Below are positions 1 through 7,871 of a DNA stretch of 64,000 bases, piece after piece (the first letter of the stretch is position 1; each line of letters begins with the position of its first letter). A program made the position numbers and the translations under genes. The notes beneath the pieces are model-generated. The model worked only from the letters and a program-made list of their open reading frames with translations. It had not been told where the DNA came from and ran no database searches. The stretch lies in contig NZ_CP021376.1 of assembly GCF_002157875.1 (NCBI RefSeq), positions 1,667,501-1,731,500 of the forward strand, read 5' to 3'. The DNA comes from Oceanisphaera avium (lineage in GTDB: Bacteria; Pseudomonadota; Gammaproteobacteria; Enterobacterales; Aeromonadaceae).

Positions 1-2194
1 TATCATGGTTATGCTCTTGAATAAGATCTGAGCCAATATTTGAAGTCATGATCACCACCGTATTTCTAAAGTCTACGGTGCGGCCCTGACCATCCGTTAA
101 GCGGCCATCATCTAATACCTGCAATAAGATATTAAACACATCAGGATGCGCTTTTTCTACTTCATCGAGCAAAATCACCGAATAAGGCTTACGTCGTACC
201 GCTTCTGTTAAATAGCCGCCTTCTTCATAACCCACATAACCGGGAGGTGCGCCCACTAAACGAGATACCGAATGTTTTTCCATAAACTCCGACATGTCGA
301 TGCGGATCATGGCATCCCGGCTGTCGAATAGAAAATCAGCCAAGGCTTTACATAGCTCGGTTTTACCCACTCCAGTGGGGCCCATAAATAAAAATGAACC
401 TACAGGGCGGTTTGGATCCGATAAGCCAGCGCGGCTACGACGAATAGCGTTTGATACCGCATCCACCGCTTCATCTTGACCAATCACCTGCTGATGTAAG
501 CTATCTTCCATACGCAATAACTTATCTTTTTCCCCTTCGAGCATTTTAGCCACTGGAATACCTGTCCAGCGCGATAAGACATCGGCGATCTCTTCATCGG
601 TTACGCGATTTTTTAATAGATGCTGCTCTTGCATCTCTGCTTGGCCGGCTAAATCCAGCTGTTTTTCCAACTCGGGAATACGACCATATTGCAGCTCCGA
701 CATACGACCAAGATCGCCGGCTCGGCGTGCCACCTCTAGCTCCCGACGTACTTGTTCAAGCTCAGATTTAATATGCTGAGTGCCGGCCATGGCCGCTTTT
801 TCTGATAACCAAATTTCTTCCAAGTCAGCATATTCGCCTTCTTTATCGCTGAGCTCATCACGAATTAATTGCAGGCGTTTAATACTGCCCTCGTCGTCTT
901 CTTTAAGCAGTGCTTGCTCTTCAAGTTTTAATTGGATAATACGGCGATCCAGCTTATCTAAAGGCTCAGGTTTAGAGTCAATTTGTAAACGAATGCTAGA
1001 GGCAGCCTCGTCAATTAAGTCGATGGCTTTATCGGGCAATTGTCGGTCTGCAATATAGCGATGAGATAATACCGCTGCTGCCACAATGGCGGGATCGGTA
1101 ATTTGCACATGGTGATGCAGCTCGTAGCGCTCTTTTAAACCGCGCAAAATGGCGATGGTGTCTTCTACTGAAGGCTCATTGATCAATACCTTTTGAAAGC
1201 GACGTTCTAAGGCGGCATCTTTTTCAATATATTGACGATATTCATCAAGCGTAGTGGCACCTACACAATGCAGCTCACCTCGGGCCAGTGCTGGTTTTAG
1301 CATATTGCCCGCATCCATGGCGCCCTCGCCTTTACCAGCGCCGACCATAGTATGGAGCTCATCAATAAAGAGGATCACTTGACCTTCTTCTTTGGCCAGC
1401 TCGTTTAATAAGGCCTTTAAACGCTCTTCAAATTCTCCGCGATATTTAGCGCCAGCAATGAGTGCCCCCATATCTAAAGATAATACGCGCTTGCCTTTTA
1501 GCCCCTCTGGCACCTCACCATTGATAATACGTTGGGCTAGCCCTTCGGCAATGGCCGTTTTACCCACCCCAGGCGCACCAATTAATACCGGGTTGTTTTT
1601 AGTACGCCGTTGCAATACTTGAATGGTGCGGCGAATTTCATCATCGCGGCCAATCACAGGATCTAGCTTACCCTGCTCGGCGCGCTCGGTGAGATCGATG
1701 GTATATTTTTCTAATGCTTGACGATTTTCTTCCGCATTAGGATCGTCTACTTTTTGCCCACCTCGTACTTCATCAATGGCTTTATTTAATTTTTCTTTAC
1801 TTAAACCGGCACGCTTTAGCAGCTCGCCTAACTCACCTTGCTCATCCAAGGCGGCCAGTAAGAATAATTCGGAAGAGATGTAGCTGTCTTTACGCTGTTG
1901 CGCTAATTTATCGCACTGATTGAGCAAGCGCGCCAAGACAGGGGAAACTTGCACATCCATATTGGCGCCGCTGACCTTAGGTAAGCGCTCAACGGACTTA
2001 TCCAGCTCCACGCGCAAGGTATTACCATCAACACCAGCATTGGTAAGCAGCGGGCGCAGCGAGCCACCTTCTTGGTTAAGCATGGCAATTAATAAGTGTG
2101 CAGGCTCTATATAAGCATGATCTCGCCCCACTGCCATAGACTGGGCGTCTTGCAGGGCAAGTTGAAATTTACTGGTTAGACGATCGAGTCGCAT
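1..2194 (-). CDS. clpB: ClpB, AAA+ protein disaggregase (C-terminus outside window)
   Basis: ClpB is a hexameric cytosolic AAA+ unfoldase that works with DnaK/DnaJ/GrpE to rescue aggregated proteins after heat stress. The 731 codons present begin with [10 protein letters not shown] and carry, in order, the N-terminal Clp repeats, first AAA module (Walker [10 protein letters not shown] near residue 205, Walker B VILFIDEL), the coiled-coil middle domain, and the second module (Walker [10 protein letters not shown] near 605, Walker [13 protein letters not shown]). About 126 C-terminal residues of the usual 857 lie left of position 1. The start at 2194 is fixed by GGAGG at a normal distance. A sigma-32 promoter lies 61 bp upstream. 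Identity is certain; the truncation is only the window edge. Confidence 0.97.
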   Translation of the reverse strand, partial: MRLDRLTSKFQLALQDAQSMAVGRDHAYIEPAHLLIAMLNQEGGSLRPLLTNAGVDGNTLRVELDKSVERLPKVSGANMDVQVSPVLARLLNQCDKLAQQRKDSYISSELFLLAALDEQGELGELLKRAGLSKEKLNKAIDEVRGGQKVDDPNAEENRQALEKYTIDLTERAEQGKLDPVIGRDDEIRRTIQVLQRRTKNNPVLIGAPGVGKTAIAEGLAQRIINGEVPEGLKGKRVLSLDMGALIAGAKYRGEFEERLKALLNELAKEEGQVILFIDELHTMVGAGKGEGAMDAGNMLKPALARGELHCVGATTLDEYRQYIEKDAALERRFQKVLINEPSVEDTIAILRGLKERYELHHHVQITDPAIVAAAVLSHRYIADRQLPDKAIDLIDEAASSIRLQIDSKPEPLDKLDRRIIQLKLEEQALLKEDDEGSIKRLQLIRDELSDKEGEYADLEEIWLSEKAAMAGTQHIKSELEQVRRELEVARRAGDLGRMSELQYGRIPELEKQLDLAGQAEMQEQHLLKNRVTDEEIADVLSRWTGIPVAKMLEGEKDKLLRMEDSLHQQVIGQDEAVDAVSNAIRRSRAGLSDPNRPVGSFLFMGPTGVGKTELCKALADFLFDSRDAMIRIDMSEFMEKHSVSRLVGAPPGYVGYEEGGYLTEAVRRKPYSVILLDEVEKAHPDVFNILLQVLDDGRLTDGQGRTVDFRNTVVIMTSNIGSDLIQEHNHD

Positions 2195-2254
2195 CAGAAT
2201 TTTCCTCCAACAACCCGCGACGAGCGGGAAAAGATACAGGGTGACTGATACTAA

Positions 2255-2282
2255 AGATGGGGGTTAATGGTGAAATTTCAAG
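2255..2282 (-). promoter_or_regulatory. Sigma-32 (RpoH) heat-shock promoter of clpB
   Basis: On the minus strand the sequence reads CTTGAAA, 13 bp spacer, CCCCATCT, which matches the E. coli RpoH consensus (CTTGAAA, 11-16 bp, CCCCATNT) at every defined base. It lies 61 bp upstream of the clpB start. The short leader contains a 5-bp stem (CCCGC/GCGGG, 2214-2228) just before the ribosome-binding site. The rest of the 2195-2436 spacer shows no gene. Confidence 0.9.
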
Positions 2283-2436
2283 CTTTAAAAGGAAATATAG
2301 CGCCCAGTTAAGCTAAGCCCTAAACCCCCTGTTTTTCAGCTGAAGCCTGGAATTATAAGTGACGGAAAACTACAGGTTCTAGATTGGGGTTAATTTGGTT
2401 TTCTGGGCGCCGGGCGCTTGGGGCTTGGCGCTACTT

Positions 2437-3183
2437 TCACTCCAGCCAAATTAAACTGGCTTGGCGGCCGGTTATTGGCTCACGGCGATAAGAGAAAAAA
2501 CGGTTGCGGTCGGTATAGGTGCAATAATCACCCCCATAACACTGAGTAACACCGGCTGCAGCTAAGCGCAGGCGAGCCAGCTGATAAATATCGGCCAGCC
2601 ACTTATCAGCGCGGGGCGAGCCTTTAACCACAAACGCGCTAGCCGTTTGAGGTAAATGGTTTACAAACGCACTGCGCACCTCTCCTCCCACCTCAAACAC
2701 GCGAGGGCCAATGGCAGGCCCTAGCCACACCATCACCTGTGCTGGCTCTACCGCCATGGAAGTTAAGGTGGCCTCTAGCACGCCGTTAGCCAGCCCGCGC
2801 CAACCCGCATGTGCCGCTGCCACCACAGAACCGCCATAGTCACAAAATAATACCGGTAAACAATCGGCAGTCATAATAGCGCACACTTGGCCCACGGTGC
2901 GGCTTACCACCGCATCGGCAATGGGCACAGGGAGCGCTGTTGCAGGCAAGGGTAACTTGGCGACATCAATGCCGTGTACTTGCTCTAACCAAGTAGGTGG
3001 CGTGAGCAAATTTAAATGGTTCGCTAAGCGCTCGCGATTAGTTTGCACATCTGCCAGTGCATCACCTACGTGACTGCCTAAATTTAAGCTAGTAAAAGGC
3101 GAAGCACTCACGCCGCCCTGGCGGGTGGTTTGTATGCTGTGCACTGTAGAGGGTGCGGGCCAATTAGGTTGAATAAGCTTCAC
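2437..3183 (-). CDS. pgeF: Laccase-domain protein PgeF/YfiH (purine nucleoside phosphorylase family)
   Basis: This 248-residue protein belongs to the DUF152/laccase-domain family. Members have been described as polyphenol oxidases, as purine nucleoside phosphorylases/adenosine deaminases, and in E. coli as a cytosolic factor that protects peptidoglycan synthesis from misincorporated L-Ser. The family zinc-site segments are visible: TADCLPVLFC, AAAHAGWRG and GGDYCTYTDRNRFFSYRRE near the C-terminus. It starts 15 bp after rluD stops, in the conserved order rluD-pgeF-clpB, so it is probably cotranscribed with rluD. The family assignment is firm; the physiological substrate is not settled by sequence. 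Confidence 0.93.
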   Translation of the reverse strand: MKLIQPNWPAPSTVHSIQTTRQGGVSASPFTSLNLGSHVGDALADVQTNRERLANHLNLLTPPTWLEQVHGIDVAKLPLPATALPVPIADAVVSRTVGQVCAIMTADCLPVLFCDYGGSVVAAAHAGWRGLANGVLEATLTSMAVEPAQVMVWLGPAIGPRVFEVGGEVRSAFVNHLPQTASAFVVKGSPRADKWLADIYQLARLRLAAAGVTQCYGGDYCTYTDRNRFFSYRREPITGRQASLIWLE

Positions 3184-3198
3184 GCTATCGCATCCTTA

Positions 3199-4179
3199 TT
3201 AAGTCCACACCAAGTCATCAGGATGCGCAGCGGTGTCGGCTCTTAGCAATTCAATTAGCTCCACAAAATCATCGGGTAATGGTGCTTGCCATTCCATTAT
3301 TTCACCGGTAATGGGGTGCTCTAAGCGCAACAAGACTGCGTGCAAGGCTTGACGCTTAAATTCACGTAAAAATGCTAACAGCTCAGGCTCGGCGCTGCGC
3401 GGTGGCTTTAAGCGACCGCCATAGGTGGGGTCACCCACTAACGGATGCTGTAAGTGCGCCATGTGCACGCGAATTTGGTGAGTACGACCACTTTCTAAGC
3501 GTAGGCGTAAACGAGTATGGGCACGAAACTTTTCCATGACTCGATAGTGAGTTCGTGCCGGCTTTCCAGAAGGCACCACCGCCATTTGGATGCGTTGGGT
3601 AGGATGGCGACCAATATTGGCGTCTACGGTTCCCCCTGAGGTCATATGCCCAATAGCGACCGCTTCGTATTCGCGAGTGATATCGCGCCCTTGCAATGCC
3701 GTTACTAAGTGGGTTTGTGCGGGGATAGTTTTAGCCACTACCATCAGCCCAGTGGTGTCTTTATCTAAGCGATGCACAATACCGGCGCGCGGCACTTCGG
3801 CAATGCTAGGGCAATAATGCAAGAGCGCATTTAACAAAGTACCACCGGGCGTACCGGCTCCCGGATGCACCACCAAACCCGCAGGTTTATTGATAACCAT
3901 GATGTCATCGTCTTCATAAACGATGTTAATAGGAATATCTTCGGGCTCAAAGCGTAGGTCGTCTTCAAGCTCGGCGTTAATCTGTACTTGCTGACCCACA
4001 GTGACTTTAGCGCGCGGCGTGGTCGCGACCTCTCCGTCTACTAATACTTGCTCTAACTGGATCCACGTTTTAATTCGTGTCCGAGAATAGTCGGTAAACA
4101 TTTCTGCCAACGTTTGATCTAAACGTTGACCATGTTGGCGATCGGCGACGGTGCCGTGTAATTCGATTTGCTGGCTCAT
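3199..4179 (-). CDS. rluD: 23S rRNA pseudouridine(1911/1915/1917) synthase RluD
   Basis: RluD makes the three pseudouridines of helix 69 of 23S rRNA, needed for normal ribosome assembly and termination. An N-terminal S4-like RNA-binding domain is followed by the RluA-type catalytic domain with the HRLDKDTTGL motif (catalytic Asp) and a C-terminal RTHQIRVHM segment. I place the start at the ATG at 4179, which gives 326 residues, exactly the E. coli length; a TTG 18 bp upstream in frame is less likely. It diverges from bamD across 112 bp and leads the rluD-pgeF pair. Confidence 0.96.
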   Translation of the reverse strand: MSQQIELHGTVADRQHGQRLDQTLAEMFTDYSRTRIKTWIQLEQVLVDGEVATTPRAKVTVGQQVQINAELEDDLRFEPEDIPINIVYEDDDIMVINKPAGLVVHPGAGTPGGTLLNALLHYCPSIAEVPRAGIVHRLDKDTTGLMVVAKTIPAQTHLVTALQGRDITREYEAVAIGHMTSGGTVDANIGRHPTQRIQMAVVPSGKPARTHYRVMEKFRAHTRLRLRLESGRTHQIRVHMAHLQHPLVGDPTYGGRLKPPRSAEPELLAFLREFKRQALHAVLLRLEHPITGEIMEWQAPLPDDFVELIELLRADTAAHPDDLVWT

Positions 4180-4291
4180 AGCGACACTGGTTACCAAATG
4201 ATGTTTAATTGGGTATTCTAGCGTTTCTTGGCGCTGAGCTTAATCAGTTTCCGCAAACTTGACGCTTAAATCGCAAAAATGGACTCTTTAC

Positions 4292-5044
4292 ATGGTTAAA
4301 CAACGACGCGTATGGCTTACTTTAACGCTTGCTTTGGCATTAACAGCCACCGGATGCTCAAGTACTAAAAAAGATTCGGTACCCGATGAGCCGCCAGAAG
4401 TACTTTATCAAGATGCTCAAGCACGCTTACAATCAGGAAATTATATCCGTGCCGCCGAGCTGTTAGAAGCCATGGACTCTCGTTATCCATTTGGTGCTTA
4501 CTCAAATCAGGTACAGCTAGACTTAATCTACGCCTACTATAAGCAAGACGATACGGCGCGCGCTTTAGCTAATATTGACCGCTTTATTCGCTTAAATCCT
4601 AATCATCCCAGCGTGGATTACGCGCAATATATGCGCGGCTTAACTAATATGGCCACCGATCATAACTTCTTTCAAGAGCTGCTTAATATTGACAGAACCG
4701 ATCGCGATCCCGCCTATGCTCGCCAAGCCTTTGCCGATTTTCGCCAATTACTGCGCCAATATCCAGAGAGCGCATATGCTGCCGATGCGCGCGCACGTAT
4801 GGTATTTTTAAAAAATCGACTCGCTAAATACGACTTAGCCGTGGCCCAATTTTATATGAAACGTGGCGCTTGGCTAGCCGCCGCTAACCGAGCAAAACAA
4901 GTGGTAGAAACCTATCCTGATACCAACACCTTAAAACCGGCATTGGATATTATGGCTAAAGCCTATGACACCCTCGGCTTAACCGAAATGGCTAATAATG
5001 CCAAAGCGGTCAAGCGCGCAAACTTTGCTAATAAAGTTAACTAG
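4292..5044 (+). CDS. bamD: BamD, outer-membrane assembly lipoprotein of the BAM complex
   Basis: BamD is the essential TPR lipoprotein partner of BamA in the inner leaflet of the outer membrane. The ATG at 4292 gives 250 residues: a lipoprotein signal (lipobox LTATGC, Cys near residue 22) followed by tetratricopeptide repeats with the family hallmarks RYPFGAYSNQVQLDLIYAYY, FIRLNPNHPSVDYAQYMRG and the YAADARARMVFLKNRLA stretch. A TTG at 4259 in frame would add 11 residues before the signal peptide and is less likely. It is divergent from rluD, the usual arrangement, and ends at a bidirectional hairpin terminator. Confidence 0.95.
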   Translation: MVKQRRVWLTLTLALALTATGCSSTKKDSVPDEPPEVLYQDAQARLQSGNYIRAAELLEAMDSRYPFGAYSNQVQLDLIYAYYKQDDTARALANIDRFIRLNPNHPSVDYAQYMRGLTNMATDHNFFQELLNIDRTDRDPAYARQAFADFRQLLRQYPESAYAADARARMVFLKNRLAKYDLAVAQFYMKRGAWLAAANRAKQVVETYPDTNTLKPALDIMAKAYDTLGLTEMANNAKAVKRANFANKVN

Positions 5045-5063
5045 CGCTTACTAATTAGTGATC

Positions 5064-5092
5064 AAAAAGCCCTATGTTATTAGGGCTTTTTT
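5064..5092. terminator. Bidirectional rho-independent terminator between bamD and 5108-5875
   Basis: Perfect inverted repeat AAAAAGCCCTA / TAGGGCTTTTT around a 6-nt loop, with a T run on both strands. It separates two convergent genes and should work in both directions. Confidence 0.9.
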
Positions 5093-5107
5093 ATTAGTGT
5101 AATTTTC

Positions 5108-5875
5108 TTATAAAGTGGGTTTTAAACTTTCAAGAAAGCGTAAACACCGGATGCCGTACCAGCACAGCGGTTCGCCATCGATAAGTACAGCGGGTTGCTG
5201 TAGATCTTGTTGAGTCACCGCTAGTTGTTTAGCAAAGGGATAGGGCTCGGTGGAGCAGAGCAAAATAGGATTAAGACCCGTTATTTCTTCAGGACTAAGC
5301 TCAGGATAATTGGCATCAAACGCCAGCAGTTTGTGGCCAAAACCAAGGTGCTTAAAAACCGAATAAATAAAAGTGTGTTGGCCAATACTCATATAAGGCT
5401 TGCGCCAAATTAAATACAACCAAGGGCGGTCATCGCTGAGCACTGACTCAGATACCGCGTCTTTATGACTAATTAGTGGTAAAGCAGAAGGTAATGTCGT
5501 CGGCGAAATAGGCACTAGATTATTAAGCACCCGCTGAAAGCGCGCCGCCAGTGTAATTAAAACACCGTTATTTAACTGCTGGGCTAATAAGCGCAGCGCG
5601 CGGGGCATGTCTTGCACCGACTCGGCATGGGTGGCGATATAGGGATAAGGGCAGGATTGGGCCATGTCACGGGTGTTTTCTTCTTTATCAAATATCACCA
5701 GATCAGGTGCCAAGGGTGCAACTTTTTCCCACTGCACATCTTTAGTGCCGCCCACGACTACGATATCGGCTACCTGCTCGGCGGGATGAATACAGTAGCG
5801 GGTGCGCCCCACTACATTCACGCCACAAGCGAGTAAAGTTTCGGTCCAAGAGGGCACCATACAAACCACGCGCAT
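5108..5875 (-). CDS. Helical-backbone metal receptor / cobalamin-binding-like protein without signal peptide
   Basis: This 255-residue protein resembles the BtuF/TroA-type periplasmic-binding fold (COG0614): MRVVCMVPSWTETLLACG, then VVGGTKDVQWEKVAPLAPDLVIFDKEE, typical of ligand-binding receptors of ABC importers for cobalamin or siderophores. Unlike true periplasmic receptors it has no signal peptide or lipobox; the fold begins at residue 1. No ABC permease or ATPase gene is nearby, so a transport role is not shown. The downstream neighbour 5969-6133 is a small DUF5522 gene. Function unknown; a cytoplasmic metallo-cofactor-binding role is possible. Confidence 0.75.
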   Translation of the reverse strand: MRVVCMVPSWTETLLACGVNVVGRTRYCIHPAEQVADIVVVGGTKDVQWEKVAPLAPDLVIFDKEENTRDMAQSCPYPYIATHAESVQDMPRALRLLAQQLNNGVLITLAARFQRVLNNLVPISPTTLPSALPLISHKDAVSESVLSDDRPWLYLIWRKPYMSIGQHTFIYSVFKHLGFGHKLLAFDANYPELSPEEITGLNPILLCSTEPYPFAKQLAVTQQDLQQPAVLIDGEPLCWYGIRCLRFLESLKPTL

Positions 5876-5968
5876 TTATGCTCCTAAGCCCTAGGGGGCG
5901 CTGTACGTTATGTGCTATACGTCATTAAGATGGTGTTTTTCTTTAACGTATAACGTACGGCGTATCGC

Positions 5969-6133
5969 CTATGACCGCCTGTTAACTGGGTAAGGGCAAT
6001 GCCGACAGCCATTGCCACAGCAGTAGCCGCGATCGAGGTGATATTTTGCCGTGAAGACCCAATTGCCATTTTCTATATAATAATCAATATTTTCTTGCAA
6101 AGGCGGTGGGGGTTGAGAGGGAGTGTCAGCCAT
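5969..6133 (-). CDS. DUF5522 small cysteine-rich protein
   Basis: The ATG at 6133 gives 54 residues: a Pro-rich N-terminus, ENIDYYIENGNWVFTAKYHL, then RGYCCGNGCRHCPYP. The CCxxxCxxC cluster is the signature of DUF5522, a family of short proteins of unknown function found in bacteria and some eukaryotes; four close Cys suggest a metal or Fe-S site, which is inference. A TTG at 6166 would add 11 residues lacking family similarity. It precedes the receptor-like gene on the same strand and follows gshA by about 90 bp. Confidence 0.75.
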   Translation of the reverse strand: MADTPSQPPPPLQENIDYYIENGNWVFTAKYHLDRGYCCGNGCRHCPYPVNRRS

Positions 6134-6222
6134 TATGGAGCTCTTCGTAACAATAAATAGTATCAATAAAAACGCCCTGCAACTTAAGCACAGGGCGCTG
6201 GCATTATCAATGATGGCTTAGC

Positions 6223-7812
6223 TTAAGACTTAGCAAAATAGTCAGCTAAAAAAGTATCAAAATCCACTAAGTCAGACTGCTCCATTTTTTGCTGGCGCAA
6301 TTTTGAGCGCGTCCCTTCGATATCAAAAAAGCTATCTTCCCAGTAATGGGGGCGGCTTTGCTGTAATTGATCGTGATACTGCTTAGATAAAGCAAGACCA
6401 AAGGGCAAAATGTCTTGTTGGGCGCTTTTAAGCTCACTCAATATTTTGGCCGATAAGGTTAATTCAGGATTTTGGATCATCGCTAAATGTTGTTGATGAC
6501 TCTTAGCATAGCAACCCTTACCGCAGCAGGCGTCCAGTAAGTCGGCAACAGTTTTTAATTCAGCAAAATATTGCTCACCTAAGGTCGCTAACGTTAAGGA
6601 CTCACCATTAACTTGCTCAAGCATTAGCTCAGGGTTACGCCCTTCTAATACCACCTTATTAAAGTTACGACGGTTAAGCGCAATTTCGTTGGCCGATAAT
6701 GCTGGGGAGGGACTGAGTAAACACCACAATAAAAAGGTATCTAAAAAACGTACTTGTGCGGCATCAATACCCACTGGCGAGTAAGGGTTCACATCTACTG
6801 AGCGTAATTCTATATATTCAATGCCTCGGCTATGAAGGGCATCGGTGGGCTTTTCTCCACTTTCTGCGGTGCGCTTAGGGCGAATGGGGGCGTATAACTC
6901 ATTTTCAATTTGCAATACGTTTGCATTAAGTTGGCGATACTCCCCCTCAACTTTAACCCCTATTTTGGCAAACTCGGGCGCATGCGTACCGATGGCGTTG
7001 CGCAAAGACGCCACGTATTTATCTAAGCTATCAAGAGAGATATTAAGATTGGCCTGAGCATTATTGGTATAGCCTAAATCGGATAAGCGTAGGGAAGTTG
7101 CATAAGGCAAATAAAGCGTGCCTTTACCTAAGCGCTCAAAGGGTAAGTTATGTTCAACACCTTGCAAAAACGAACCGCATAATGCAGGAGAGGCGCCAAA
7201 CAGATAAGGAATTAACCAGCCAAAGCGATAAACGTTGCGGATCAGTCCTAAATATTTATCGGAAACAAAATCTTGTAAAAACGCGCCCTGCCCTTCACTG
7301 CTATGCCATTCACTCCAAAAACTGTCAGGCATAGAGAAATTAAAATGCACCCCTGAGATCACCTGCATACGGCTGCCGTATCTATGGTGCAAGCCTTGGC
7401 GATAAAGCGTTTTCATTTTCCCCATATTGGAGCGGCCATATTGCGCTAGCGGAATTTGCTCATCGCCGCCTTTTAATAAGCACGGCATACTCAGCGGCCA
7501 CAGTTGCTCTTCGCCAAGATGGCGTAATACATAGCCGTGGATATCGCCTAGCTGAGCAAGTAACACTTCAACTGAGTCAGAGACGGGAGTAATAAACTCC
7601 ATCTGTGACTCAGAAAAGTCAGTGGTGATATAACCATGAGTTAGCGCCGAGCCTAAAGAATTAGGATGGGGGCTAGTTGTTAACTGGCCCGTGGGGGTAA
7701 TACGCAGGCTTTCGCGTTCTATACCACGGCGAATGCCTTTTAAAGTTGGCAGTCGTTGCGGCTGATGCCAAGCTTCAATTCTTGCGGCCAGGGTGGTGTT
7801 TTCTTTGATCAT
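6223..7812 (-). CDS. gshA: Glutamate-cysteine ligase (GshA, type 1)
   Basis: GshA joins glutamate and cysteine with ATP, the first and rate-limiting step of glutathione synthesis, in the cytosol. The 529-residue protein (E. coli 518) is collinear with the proteobacterial type 1 family: GIRRGIERESLRITPTGQL near the N-terminus, FSESQMEFITPV, QVISGVHFNFSMPDSFW, and IEYIELRSVDVNPYSPVGID in the second half. An 11-bp perfect inverted repeat (7830-7856) lies immediately upstream, between it and the M16 peptidase gene, and may attenuate read-through. Confidence 0.97.
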   Translation of the reverse strand: MIKENTTLAARIEAWHQPQRLPTLKGIRRGIERESLRITPTGQLTTSPHPNSLGSALTHGYITTDFSESQMEFITPVSDSVEVLLAQLGDIHGYVLRHLGEEQLWPLSMPCLLKGGDEQIPLAQYGRSNMGKMKTLYRQGLHHRYGSRMQVISGVHFNFSMPDSFWSEWHSSEGQGAFLQDFVSDKYLGLIRNVYRFGWLIPYLFGASPALCGSFLQGVEHNLPFERLGKGTLYLPYATSLRLSDLGYTNNAQANLNISLDSLDKYVASLRNAIGTHAPEFAKIGVKVEGEYRQLNANVLQIENELYAPIRPKRTAESGEKPTDALHSRGIEYIELRSVDVNPYSPVGIDAAQVRFLDTFLLWCLLSPSPALSANEIALNRRNFNKVVLEGRNPELMLEQVNGESLTLATLGEQYFAELKTVADLLDACCGKGCYAKSHQQHLAMIQNPELTLSAKILSELKSAQQDILPFGLALSKQYHDQLQQSRPHYWEDSFFDIEGTRSKLRQQKMEQSDLVDFDTFLADYFAKS

Positions 7813-7829
7813 TATTATTCACTCTTTGG

Positions 7830-7856
7830 CACTGTGTCACGCAAGGTGACACAGTG
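7830..7856. repeat. 11-bp perfect inverted repeat upstream of gshA
   Basis: CACTGTGTCAC, 5-nt spacer, GTGACACAGTG. It ends 17 bp before the gshA ATG and starts 15 bp after the peptidase stop codon. No T run follows on the minus strand, so it is not a classic terminator; it could be an operator or an mRNA hairpin. Confidence 0.7.
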
Positions 7857-7871
7857 AGAGGTCTGGCCTCA

